Assembly (NCBI GenBank): GCA_030430845.1
Contig: JAUIKE010000002.1
Span: 48,140-112,139, forward strand
Reading direction: 5' to 3'
Length of the DNA: 64,000 nucleotides
Origin: Bacteroidia bacterium
Lineage (GTDB): Bacteria; Bacteroidota; Bacteroidia; Chitinophagales; Saprospiraceae
The position numbers were made by a program, and so were the translations under genes. The first letter of the stretch is position 1. Each line of letters starts with the position of its first letter. Under the pieces are notes generated by a model. That model saw only the letters and a program-made list of their open reading frames with translations, made no database searches and was not told the origin of the DNA. Positions 27,411 through 36,040 of this stretch are shown piece by piece.

Positions 27411-27554
27411 TGTATTAAAGGTTAAACTTTTTCGGCGGGCAGGGGATTTACCTTTTGGATTAGATTGGCGGTTTTTAATGGTTGTGTATTGATGTGTATG
27501 TCAACTTAAAAGTTGATGTACAGACAGACTGAAGTTTGTAGTACGGACAAACTG

Positions 27555-27659
27555 ATTGGCGTTTAAAAAATAAGCGCCTAATCGGACAGCAAGCTTCAGC
27601 TTGCCAGGAAAGCGAGCTTTAGCTTGCTTCAATTCGGCGGTTAAAAATTAAACGCCAAT
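27555..27659. repeat. 105-bp MITE-like/REP-like element (family A), copy 2
   Basis: Perfect 12-bp terminal inverted repeats are attggcgtttaa and ttaaacgccaat. It is the same length as copy 1 with three mismatches. It is embedded between acaaact on the left and agtttgt on the right, which pair with each other and differ from the flanks of copy 1. Confidence 0.88.
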
Positions 27660-27674
27660 AAGTTTGTGCTACGG

Positions 27675-28390
27675 TTAGATTTGGGAGGGTAGCTTACCGA
27701 AGCGTTTCTTGAAGCTCCTTGAAAAAGAACGGGGATCAGCGTAGCCCACCTTAGCCGATACGACCGATATGGAAGCCTGGCCATCACGGGCTTTCAAATA
27801 CGATTCAAAAGACTCCAGCCATTCCCGGTCTTTCTGAGACAATAACGGTCCAGGGGCTTCGGAAGCATTATCATGCTCCAGGGCTTTAAGACGTTCCGAC
27901 TGGTTTTTCAACAAATTCTCTATGCGTACCAGCAATTCTTCTTCTTCAAAGGGCTTGAGCAGGTAATCATCTACTCCTATACGCAATGCCTTGAGCTTGT
28001 CTTGCATTTCCGCTCGCGCCGTGAGCATGACCACAGGGATGTGCGCAGTTGTGTTGTTAGATTTAAGTTGTTCCAGGAGTTGATAGCCGTCCATGACCGG
28101 CATCATGAGATCGGAGAGTATGAGGTAAAATTTGGTCGTTGGTCGTTGAGTAAGCAATTCAAGGGCCTGTTGGCCATTGCCGACCGTAACGACCTCATAC
28201 TTTTCGCTTAGGATCAGGCGGATATAGTCCTGCAAGTCGGGATTGTCTTCTACGACTAGAATACTAGGGCGGGGATTAGATGATAGATGTTAGATAACCT
28301 CTGCCGCCAAAGCGGGATTACCTGACTTCGTTTTGACTTCAGCAGGCAGGGAGGTTGGATGGTCAGTACTGGATAAATTTGTTAAAGGGC
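27675..28390 (-). pseudogene. Decayed tandem copy of the hybrid kinase 3' half (receiver plus truncated AraC domain)
   Basis: From 28235 down, a frame reads as a receiver domain (EKYEVVTVGNGQQALELL, LILSDLMMPVMDGYQLLEQL, VVMLTARAE, DDYLLKPF) followed by a shortened AraC-type end (VGYADPRSFSRSFKKRFGKLPSQI). It parallels residues 709-976 of the neighbouring kinase. About 55 residues that include the first helix-turn-helix are missing between ESYLKARD and ASISVV. Upstream the similarity continues (ILVVEDNPDLQD in frame, and HPTSLPAEV in another frame), but a stop codon and a frame change interrupt it. No ATG precedes the receiver, and the only start in the long frame is a TTG inside the domain. 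A short translated product cannot be excluded, but decay after tandem duplication fits best. Confidence 0.75.
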
Positions 28391-28398
28391 CTAGCCTA

Positions 28399-31329
28399 TT
28401 ACACTTCCGAAGGCAACTTTCCAAAGCGCTTCTTAAAACGCCTCGAAAAAGAACGAGTATCCCCGTACCCAACCTCTTCCGCAATTTTGGATACCGAATT
28501 ATACACCTGGTTCTCCAATAGCCTGCGGGCTTCATTCAGGCGGACCTCCTGCAGATATTGATTGGGCGTCAGGCCGGTCAGGCGCTTGAGGTGGCGCAGC
28601 AGCGTGGACTCGCTCATCGAAAATTGATTGCCAAGGTAAGGCACAGAGAGCAAACTGTTAGATAGGTTTTGTTTTACATACTTTTCAAAGGATTCCAGCC
28701 ATTGCCGGTCTGCCTGTGAAAGCATGGGCTCCTCTTTACCGGCAGGAGTTTCCAGGCTCAGCTCTTTTTGGCGAATGCTTAAATTCTTTAATAAATTCTC
28801 TATTCTGAGTAGCAGCTCTGTCTCATTAAAAGGCTTGATCAAATAATCGTCAACTCCTATCCGGAGCGCTTTCAATTTGTTGTCCAATTCAGCCCGGGCT
28901 GTCAGCATGACCACTGGAATGTGCGCAGTTGCATTGTTAGATTTGAGCTTTTCGAGTAGTTGAAAGCCATCCATGACGGGCATCATTAGGTCGGAAAGGA
29001 TGAGATGATTTTGGGTACTGGGTTGTTGTTGAAGGAGTTCCAGGGCTTGTCGACCGTTTTCGGCAGTGACGACCTCGTACTTTTCACGGAGGATCAGACG
29101 GATGTAGTCCCGCAGGTCCGGATTGTCCTCGACGACGAGGATAGTGGGACGGGATTGGGTGTTGCCTTCCTTCACAAAGGCTTCGGCAGGCAGGGAGGTT
29201 GGATGGTTTATTCCGGAAGAATTGCTTGGAGGAGCCAGATTGCCGGAAGTAATTTGAGGCCCGTCATCATTTCTTTGGCGCTTGTCTTTCCATCCTGTTT
29301 TTTCGGGATCAACTAAAGCAACCGGGAACCCTAACGTAAAAACCGAACCCTGCCCTAAAGCGCTGTCTACCTCTATTTGGCCCCCGAACAATTCCACATA
29401 TTCTTTACAGAGTGCCAGGCCGATGCCGGTGCCGCCTTCAGCAATTTTATCCGGCCGGCTTGTTTGAAAATAACGATCAAAGAGGTAGGGCAAATCGTCG
29501 GGGTGTATACCCCTCCCGGTATCGGAAACCCTCAGCTTAAGGTATTTATTTTCTAATACGGCCTCAACCCGGATCTGGCCGTTTTCAAATGTAAATTTAA
29601 AGGCATTGGACAATAAGTTAGACAAAATCTGCCGGCATTTTCCCTGATCGATTGCAGCGAATTGGTTCTTTGGGATGGATACCTGATAAGAATAATCGAT
29701 CTGCTTACTCTCAGCCAGTGATTCGAACAAAGCAAGATGTTGGCGAAAATAACGATTCAGATTCGTTGCTTGAAAATGCACTTCCATTTTGTTCAGTTCC
29801 AATTTTCTCAAATCAAGAATATCATTGATCAATTGGTGGAGTTGCTGTCCATTCCGCTTTGTCATTTGCAGTAACTGACTTTGCTGTTCGGTCAGTTGTT
29901 TGCCCTTAAGAAGCGTATTGACGGGGCCCAACATCAGGGTAAGCGGCGTTCGCAATTCATGGCTGACATTGGCGAAGAAGCGAGATTTCGCGGCGTCCAG
30001 GCTTTTCAATTGCTCAGCTTGTTGATGAATGAGCTGGTTTTGGACGGCTAGTCTTTTCTTTCCACGGTTTTGTTGATAAAAACCTATAAAAAGCCCCACA
30101 GCCAGTAGTGAAAACATCAACGCGATGATAAAGGAATTGCGCAACTGACTGTTTTTCAGCTGAATGGCTAAAGTCTGTCTTTCTTTTTCAGCGGTTAACT
30201 GCTCGGTGGTTCGCTGTAAATAGTACTTTTTTACATCAAAGTCCGATGAGACGCTGTCCATTTTAGCCTGGGTGGCATACATATCTCTCATCAATTGAAG
30301 GGCATCCTCGAAACGCAGCTCCTTTTCAGCTATTTTTGATTTTTGCTCAAGAATATTGACGGTATGACCGTGCATATTAAATTGATTAGAAATAGTAAAT
30401 GCCGTGTCAAGGTAATTCAAGGACGAAGCATTATCTCCACGTTCCGCTTCCAGTTTGCCAAGCCGGAGCAACACATATACCTCCAACCAGGTATCGAAAT
30501 GGGCCCGGTGCCGCATTCTGGCAATACCAAGTGCTTTCTGATAAAGCGCCGCGGCCTGGTCATACTTTTTTTCCATCCTAAGCAGGTCAGCCCGACCACT
30601 GGCAGCATGCAATGCATAACGAGATTCGTCGGCTTTTATCGGATCAGAAACTGGGATTTGTTCTAACTCAACGATAATTTCAGTCAGCTTATCCAGGTAC
30701 CCAAACTCTTCATAAAGATATTTAAGCCTTGTTCGTAAGAAATTAGCAGTTTCTGTCAAATTCAGGTCTATAGCCTTTTTTAAAAGCCCTTCTACCTCCG
30801 GCAAGATTTGATCTGTTTCATTCAACTGCCATGCCCGCGATTCCAAAATGTGCACTTTGGTACGAATAACCTCAGCCTGGTTGCCGGATCGCTCGTACAA
30901 TTCCAATAATTCCTGCCGCAAAATAATGTTCATCTGGATATCCTCAATGAAATTGTATAGCTCGATCAATGCTTTCAGAGCATAAGCTTCAGCATCCATG
31001 TCCTTTTGAGCCCGCGCAAGTTTCACCATCTCTTCCGCAACAGGTATGGCTACTAAAAATTTGTTGCGGTACTCCAAATTTTCTAAAATACTCCGGTAAG
31101 TATTAAAAAGACACTCATATTCCTGCCCACAATGCTCTTGAACTTCTTGGAGAATAAAGTTACTGAGATCATCTGTCTGAACATGAGGCAAACGGATCTC
31201 CACCCGACTCCAAATTTCCTGGGCCGCATCTGTAGCCGGCAGGTCCGACTGAGATTGGACCTGGCTTGAAAAACATACAAACGGGATCATCAAAACCAGT
31301 ACACTTGTAAGGGTAAACGTCTTGCGCAT
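28399..31329 (-). CDS. Hybrid two-component sensor kinase with TPR sensor and AraC output
   Basis: The protein has 976 residues. A signal peptide (1-27) precedes a periplasmic TPR-like helical sensor region (about 50-375) and a transmembrane helix (about 400-418). The kinase follows: HisKA with phospho-accepting H457 in NVSHELRTP, then an HATPase with N-box NLLSNAFKF, G1 DTGRGI and G2 GGTGIGLAL. A receiver domain (729-847) has D780 in SDLMMP and K832 in LIKPF, and the AraC helix-turn-helix (about 870-976) ends VGYGDTRSFSRRFKKRFGKLPSEV. It is a one-protein signalling system that senses outside and binds DNA inside. Its targets are unknown. The adjacent secreted-protein genes are candidates only by position. 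A degraded copy of its 3' part follows directly downstream. Confidence 0.93.
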   Translation of the reverse strand: MRKTFTLTSVLVLMIPFVCFSSQVQSQSDLPATDAAQEIWSRVEIRLPHVQTDDLSNFILQEVQEHCGQEYECLFNTYRSILENLEYRNKFLVAIPVAEEMVKLARAQKDMDAEAYALKALIELYNFIEDIQMNIILRQELLELYERSGNQAEVIRTKVHILESRAWQLNETDQILPEVEGLLKKAIDLNLTETANFLRTRLKYLYEEFGYLDKLTEIIVELEQIPVSDPIKADESRYALHAASGRADLLRMEKKYDQAAALYQKALGIARMRHRAHFDTWLEVYVLLRLGKLEAERGDNASSLNYLDTAFTISNQFNMHGHTVNILEQKSKIAEKELRFEDALQLMRDMYATQAKMDSVSSDFDVKKYYLQRTTEQLTAEKERQTLAIQLKNSQLRNSFIIALMFSLLAVGLFIGFYQQNRGKKRLAVQNQLIHQQAEQLKSLDAAKSRFFANVSHELRTPLTLMLGPVNTLLKGKQLTEQQSQLLQMTKRNGQQLHQLINDILDLRKLELNKMEVHFQATNLNRYFRQHLALFESLAESKQIDYSYQVSIPKNQFAAIDQGKCRQILSNLLSNAFKFTFENGQIRVEAVLENKYLKLRVSDTGRGIHPDDLPYLFDRYFQTSRPDKIAEGGTGIGLALCKEYVELFGGQIEVDSALGQGSVFTLGFPVALVDPEKTGWKDKRQRNDDGPQITSGNLAPPSNSSGINHPTSLPAEAFVKEGNTQSRPTILVVEDNPDLRDYIRLILREKYEVVTAENGRQALELLQQQPSTQNHLILSDLMMPVMDGFQLLEKLKSNNATAHIPVVMLTARAELDNKLKALRIGVDDYLIKPFNETELLLRIENLLKNLSIRQKELSLETPAGKEEPMLSQADRQWLESFEKYVKQNLSNSLLSVPYLGNQFSMSESTLLRHLKRLTGLTPNQYLQEVRLNEARRLLENQVYNSVSKIAEEVGYGDTRSFSRRFKKRFGKLPSEV

Positions 31330-31903
31330 TTGAAACAGCTATTTTTTCAACAGGGTATAAAAACACATTCACATAGTTGGTTCATGCTTAATACGGGGAG
31401 GAACCTCCAAGATAAAAATAATACCATTAACTTTCATTAAAACATAAAAATAATACATATAAGTGTATTAGTTTTTTTATTCTATAAGTGTAGAGGAGGT
31501 GAATACAAGGCTTGACAGCGGAGAGCTTATGAAAGCCCCCTCTGTTGAGAAGTTAGCAAAAACGAAGGTTCGGAGGTACGAGTAATATGGGTGAGTCCGT
31601 CACGAAATACAAGATGTTCTTTATACAAACTGGTTTGCTGATTCATTCGAAGATTATACCGAAGTCCTGCCTGAACTGAAAGCCTTGAATTAAAAGCCGC
31701 TCCAGCTGGGTTATATTACCTAAATGCCCAGGTAGGCGACACTACCCCCTATTAAAATTCCCACGGCTGTTTGGAGTTCATTTTTTAATCGCCGAATAAG
31801 CTAAACCATCATACTAGCTAAAGCTTATGGTACGGGCAAGCTGAAGCGTGCGCTACGATTCGGCGATTAATTTTGTCCCCGTACTAAGCTGCGGCCTTTT
31901 GAA
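31330..31903. other. 574-bp spacer with palindromes and a possible gene remnant
   Basis: Near the kinase start there are ggaggaacctcc (31397-31408) and taataca-tataag-tgtatta (31451-31470, followed by a T-run), both candidate regulatory dyads. At about 31600-31695 a short plus-strand frame reads DVLYTNWFADSFEDYTEVLPELKALN and then stops. It looks protein-like but has no start and no match I can name, so it may be a gene remnant. A family A' repeat occupies 31785-31870. Confidence 0.5.
31785..31870. repeat. 86-bp element with 13-bp terminal inverted repeats (family A')
   Basis: The ends ttaatcgccgaat (31785-31797) and attcggcgattaa (31858-31870) are perfect inverted repeats. The interior 31816-31857 matches the reverse complement of 27369-27410 with two differences and contains agctaaagctta and ggcaagctgaagc words. 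It is a non-coding element beyond the 3' end of glnS. Confidence 0.82.
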
Positions 31904-33580
31904 TTACTTCTTCTTCTTCCAACTATCCTTCAGTGTCACCGTCAAATTAAACACCGGCTTATCTACTGAAGAGTCAGAATCGACACAGAAATAGCCTTTG
32001 CGCATGAATTGAAGGCGTGTACCCGGCTCAACCGTTTTCAAACTGGGCTCTACAAATACATTGTTATTCACTTTTAAAGAATCTTCATTGAAAAATTCCA
32101 AAAAGTCCTTATCCTCATGTGCCGTGGGCGTCTCATCCGTAAACAGCCGATCGTACATTCTGACTTCTGCCTTCACAGCATGCGGGATGGATACCCAGTG
32201 TAAAGTTCCTTTTGCTTTGATGCCGGAAGTATCTGAACCTGAGCGGCTTTCAGGGTAATAGGTACAATAAACTTCCAGAATCTCGCCCGTTTCGGGATCT
32301 TTCTTGTAATCCTCACAGTGTAAAATGTAGGCTCCTTTCAAACGTACATTGCGTCCAGGTCCCATACGGAAAAATTTCCTGGGAGGATCCTCCATAAAGT
32401 CCTCTCTTTCAATGTACAATTCCCTGGAGAAAGGTACTTCCCGGCTGCCGCTGTTTTCATCCTCCGGATTATTCTCCATCTCCATCATTTCTGTCTGGCC
32501 TTCCGGATAGTTAGTGATGATCAGTTTTAAGGGATTCAAGACCCCCATTACGCGGTCCGTTGTTTTATTGAGGATTTCCCTTACAGAAAACTCTAACAAC
32601 TCTATTTCAATCACATTATCTCTTTTCGCCACTCCTGCCCGGTTACAGAAATTAACGATCGCCTCAGGCGGATAGCCTCTTCGGCGCATCCCGGCAATGG
32701 TAGGCATACGGGGATCATCCCAACCGCTGACCAAGCCGTCTTGTACCAGTTTGAGCAGCTTACGCTTACTGGTGATCATGTACGAGACATTCATTCTCGC
32801 AAATTCGATCTGGCGGGATGGGAAGATTTCCAGTTTTTCTATAAACCAGTCGTACAATGGACGATGGTGGATGAACTCCAATGAGCATAAGGAGTGCGTC
32901 ACCTTTTCAATGGAATCCGACTGTCCGTGCGCGAAATCATACATCGGATAGATGCACCATTCGTCTCCTGTGCGATGATGATGTTCGTGCTTGATACGAT
33001 AAATGATCGGATCGCGCATATGCATATTAGGAGAAGTCATATCGACCTTAGCGCGCAGCACCCTGGAACCGTCGGGAAATTCTTCATTTTTCATCCCCTC
33101 AAAGAGTCGAAGGTTTTCCTCCACGGAACGACTGCGGTAAGGGCTTTCGATTCCAGGTTTACTTGGGTTTCCTTTCATCTCAGCGATCTCTTCAGGACTA
33201 GAATCATCCACGTAGGCCAGGCCTTTTTTGATAAGGTCGATGGCAAACTCGTAAAGTTGGCCAAAGTAATCGGAGGCAAAATACTCTCCATCCCACTCAT
33301 AGCCCAGCCAACGAACGTCATTTTTGATGCTTTCCACGTATTCGGTCTCCTCCGTAGTCGGATTGGTATCGTCAAAACGAAGATTGCATTTGCCGTTATA
33401 TTTTTGAGCAATCCCAAAGCTAACGGTGATGGCTTTGGCATGACCAATGTGCAGATAGCCATTGGGCTCCGGTGGGAAGCGCGTTTGGATGGCACCACCG
33501 TGCTTACCACTTTTCAGATCTTCTTCTACGATTTGCTCAATGAAATTGAGGGATTTTTCTTCTGTTTTTTCGTTACCCAT
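31904..33580 (-). CDS. glnS: Glutamine-tRNA ligase
   Basis: This 558-residue class I aminoacyl-tRNA synthetase charges tRNA(Gln) with glutamine in the cytoplasm. The ATP-binding HIGH motif is visible in [18 protein letters not shown]. The KMSKS counterpart is [12 protein letters not shown]. GlnRS-specific wording follows in [15 protein letters not shown] and [24 protein letters not shown] (split). The ATG at 33580 ([10 protein letters not shown]) is chosen. An upstream ATG at 33607 would put nine codons inside a large palindromic element. The gene follows argS on the same strand. Confidence 0.95.
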   Translation of the reverse strand: MGNEKTEEKSLNFIEQIVEEDLKSGKHGGAIQTRFPPEPNGYLHIGHAKAITVSFGIAQKYNGKCNLRFDDTNPTTEETEYVESIKNDVRWLGYEWDGEYFASDYFGQLYEFAIDLIKKGLAYVDDSSPEEIAEMKGNPSKPGIESPYRSRSVEENLRLFEGMKNEEFPDGSRVLRAKVDMTSPNMHMRDPIIYRIKHEHHHRTGDEWCIYPMYDFAHGQSDSIEKVTHSLCSLEFIHHRPLYDWFIEKLEIFPSRQIEFARMNVSYMITSKRKLLKLVQDGLVSGWDDPRMPTIAGMRRRGYPPEAIVNFCNRAGVAKRDNVIEIELLEFSVREILNKTTDRVMGVLNPLKLIITNYPEGQTEMMEMENNPEDENSGSREVPFSRELYIEREDFMEDPPRKFFRMGPGRNVRLKGAYILHCEDYKKDPETGEILEVYCTYYPESRSGSDTSGIKAKGTLHWVSIPHAVKAEVRMYDRLFTDETPTAHEDKDFLEFFNEDSLKVNNNVFVEPSLKTVEPGTRLQFMRKGYFCVDSDSSVDKPVFNLTVTLKDSWKKKK

Positions 33581-33594
33581 AAAAAGTTTTTTCT

Positions 33595-33752
33595 GAGGCT
33601 GTCTCATAACTCCTTCGTCGTTATTCGACGCCCAATTATTTTCTTTTTGGGAGGTGTTTGTTTATTAAAAACAAAGTTTTTAATAAACAAACACCTCCCA
33701 AAGAAAGAATATTGGCTGGCGGAAAAGGCCGTAGGTCTTTTGAGACAGCCTC
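33595..33752. repeat. 158-bp three-hairpin palindrome (gaggctgtctca type)
   Basis: The outer arms gaggctgtctca (33595-33606) and tgagacagcctc (33741-33752) enclose side lobes and a 24-bp stem with 3-base loop at 33649-33699 (base gggaggtgtttg, apex aaaaac-aaa-gttttt). All share a dyad near 33674. Length and layout equal the element at 14571-14728 although most of the outer sequence differs. Similar inner words ccaat.att..ctttttgggaggt and ccttcg occur in both. It fills the gap between the argS stop and the glnS start, ending 15 bp before the glnS ATG. Confidence 0.85.
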
Positions 33753-33763
33753 ATTTTATAATA

Positions 33764-35614
33764 TTACATTCTCTCCGGCATGTCGATGCCCAATAAGTAC
33801 ATACCTTTTTTCAACACTTGTGCGATGGCCGTACTCAATTTTATTCTAAAGGCCTTGGCCGCTTCCGTATCTGCGTTCAGGATCGAATGATCGTGATAGA
33901 ATTTGTGGAAGGATTTGGCTAAGGTATAGCAAAAATTGGCAATGGTGGACGGATCATAGTTTTCGGCCGCTTCTTCGATTAGGAAAGGAAACTGGAACAG
34001 CTGCGCCAGCAGATCTTTTTCCTGTGTTTCCAAAACGGTGTATGCTTTTGAAGCCTCGAGATCAATCCCCATTCCTTCTCCTTTTCTCAAAACTGAGCGC
34101 ACCCGTACATAGGCGTTTTGAACATACGGCCCTGTTTGGCCCTGCATATCCACTGACTCTTTGGGATCAAACACCATGCGTTTTTTCGGGAACACCTTAA
34201 TGATAAAAAACTTCAAGGCCGCCATCCCGATCTTCCAGATGATATCCTGCTGCTCTTCTTCGCTCAAATCACTGAGTGTACCCCGCTCCCCTGAATTCCC
34301 GCGGGCCTCTCCCACCACCTCGGCGATGAGGTCATCGGCATCGACCACCGTTCCTTCCCGTGATTTCATTTTGCCGGTAGGCAGGTCCACCATACCGTAA
34401 GCCAGGTGATACAGGCCGTCGGCATAAGGCTCTTCCAGTCGCTTCATGATCTCAAAAAGCACCTGGAAGTGGTAATTTTGCTCATCGGCTACCACATACA
34501 CCATTTTATCTACGCCGTAATCCCGGTAACGTTGCATGGCCGTACCGATGTCCTGGGTAATGTAAACGGAGGTACCGTCACTTCTCAGGACCAGTTTGTG
34601 ATCCAGCTTGGCATCTTCCAGATCTATCCAGACGGAATTATCGTCTTTTTGGTAAAAAAGTCCTTTATCCATTCCTTTTTGCACCACTTCTTTACCAAGC
34701 AGATACGTTTCTGATTCGTAATACAATTTATCGAAGCTGACGCCCATTTTTTCATAGGTTTCGTCAAAACCTTCGTACACCCAACTGTTCATTTTTTTCC
34801 ACAAAGTCACTGTTTCTTCATCCCCTTCTTCCCACTTGATCAGCATGGCTTTTGCTTGACGGCCCAGACTGCTGTATTCGTTGAAGTAGGTGTTTTTAAA
34901 GGCTTTGAAGAAGGCATCTGCTGATTGTTCTTCCTTGCTTTTTTCTTTAAAAATAGCTTTAGCTTCCTCCGTTTTCTGCCAGGCCTTGTATTCCTCTTTA
35001 AATTTTTGTTCAAAAAGAACGTAGTAATCGCCTACGAAATGATCACTTTTGACACCGGTCGATTCCGGAGTAGCGCCATTTCCAAACAATTTCCAGGCCA
35101 GCATACTTTTGCAAATAGCGATGCCCCGGTCATTCACAACCTGCACCTTAACCACCTCATAGCCGGCTGCTTCCAGTATTTGCGAACTTGACCAGCCCAA
35201 CAGGATATTCCTGATATGGCCTAAATGCAGCGGTTTGTTGGTATTCGGAGACGAAAATTCTACCATCACTTTTTGTCCCTTGGGCGGCAGCTGTCCATAA
35301 TCGTCTTTCGGATAGATCTCCTCCAGAAATTCCAGCCAATACTGATCGGCCACTTGGAGGTTCAAAAAGCCCTTGATCACATTAAAATCTTCCAGCTGCA
35401 CTATTTCCCGGACCAAATATTGCCCCATCTCTTCCCCCACCTGCTCAGGTTTTTTACGAGCCATCTTTACAAATGGAAAAACCACGATCGTGTAATCGCC
35501 CTCAAACTCCTTGCGGGTATTGTTCATGGTAATCTGTTCGGCTGTGATCTCGGCTCCGTAAAGGTCTTTTACGGCCTTGATAACGCCTTGCTGTATGATG
35601 TCGATGATGTTCAT
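33764..35614 (-). CDS. argS: Arginine-tRNA ligase
   Basis: This 616-residue class I synthetase charges tRNA(Arg). The HIGH motif is in FSSPNTNKPLHLGHIRNILLG (split), the KMSK-like loop in GKMKSREGTVVDADDL, and the anticodon-binding C-terminus ends in LLGIDMPERM. The N-terminal Add-1 domain is present (IIDIIQQGVIKAVKDLYGAEI). The ATG at 35614 starts the family-typical N-terminus. A longer frame to 35698 lacks support. Only the 158-bp palindrome lies between it and glnS on the same strand. Confidence 0.95.
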   Translation of the reverse strand: MNIIDIIQQGVIKAVKDLYGAEITAEQITMNNTRKEFEGDYTIVVFPFVKMARKKPEQVGEEMGQYLVREIVQLEDFNVIKGFLNLQVADQYWLEFLEEIYPKDDYGQLPPKGQKVMVEFSSPNTNKPLHLGHIRNILLGWSSSQILEAAGYEVVKVQVVNDRGIAICKSMLAWKLFGNGATPESTGVKSDHFVGDYYVLFEQKFKEEYKAWQKTEEAKAIFKEKSKEEQSADAFFKAFKNTYFNEYSSLGRQAKAMLIKWEEGDEETVTLWKKMNSWVYEGFDETYEKMGVSFDKLYYESETYLLGKEVVQKGMDKGLFYQKDDNSVWIDLEDAKLDHKLVLRSDGTSVYITQDIGTAMQRYRDYGVDKMVYVVADEQNYHFQVLFEIMKRLEEPYADGLYHLAYGMVDLPTGKMKSREGTVVDADDLIAEVVGEARGNSGERGTLSDLSEEEQQDIIWKIGMAALKFFIIKVFPKKRMVFDPKESVDMQGQTGPYVQNAYVRVRSVLRKGEGMGIDLEASKAYTVLETQEKDLLAQLFQFPFLIEEAAENYDPSTIANFCYTLAKSFHKFYHDHSILNADTEAAKAFRIKLSTAIAQVLKKGMYLLGIDMPERM

Positions 35615-36040
35615 TGTTTCGTTGTCGGTTGAAAATTGTCGGTTGTTGGCAGGAGGTTCTTTCCCCATTTTAAAAAGAAATAATCCCCTTTTTCTCAAGA
35701 AAGTTCCAAAGTTATAAAATGGCAGGGAAGTATACTAAGTACTTTACCAATAATTAAACATGAATCATGCGAATCATACCGGATTTTTGAGGCAACTTCT
35801 AAAGTTTTGCTTTTCAATTATATAGTTTTGTTGTTCGTTGTTCGTTGCTCGTTTAATCGCGAACAACGAACAACGAACAACGAGCAACGAACAACGAGCA
35901 ACGAACAACGAGCAACGAACAACGAGCAACGAACAACGAGCAACGAGCAACGAACAACGAGCAACGAACTGAAAATCAAGGTTTAGTTGAATAGTCTATT
36001 TTCTTAAACCCTCTATTAAAAAATAGGGGACGACTCCTGT
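35615..36040. other. 426-bp spacer with 7-bp minisatellite
   Basis: No gene is visible. The main content is the tandem array at 35831-35969. Near the argS start the sequence has gttgtcggttgaaaattgtcggttg (35626-35644 region), a loose repeat of related words. The remainder is AT-rich. Confidence 0.65.
35831..35969. repeat. Seven-base tandem repeat (minisatellite) with inverted head
   Basis: Fifteen full copies of cgaacaa or cgagcaa run from 35860 to 35964 plus a partial copy, mostly alternating so that the effective period is 14 bp. Just upstream, three copies of the complement (ttgttcg, ttgttcg, ttgctcg; 35831-35851) lie in inverted orientation across an 8-base spacer, so the start of the array can form a hairpin. 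Confidence 0.95.

Larger units (their letters stand above)
27200..27674. other. 475-bp spacer packed with palindromic repeats
   Basis: No gene is visible. From left to right it holds the direct-repeat pair (27282-27312), a caagcttcagcttg palindrome (27325-27338), the 42-bp family A' unit (27369-27410), a tcaacttaaaagttga palindrome (27501-27516) and the second 105-bp family A element (27555-27659). It separates the T9SS gene's promoter from the decayed regulator copy. Confidence 0.7.

Noticed and set aside
31600..31695. Short protein-like frame ending ADSFEDYTEVLPELKALN
   Set aside because: No start codon in a sensible place and no named family. It may be a remnant, but the evidence is too thin for a separate feature.
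13063..33752. The ggctgtctca and ggggttgtg repeats as ends of full insertion sequences
   Set aside because: No transposase gene or transposase fragment lies between any pair of these ends in the window. They were kept as terminator-like or miniature elements instead.
32894..33796. A 300-codon plus-strand frame opposite glnS
   Set aside because: It is antisense to clear GlnRS sequence and runs through the 158-bp palindrome. It has no recognisable domain.
35831..35969. Regularly repeated sequence suggesting a CRISPR array
   Set aside because: The unit is only 7 bp with no unique spacers, and no cas genes are in the window.
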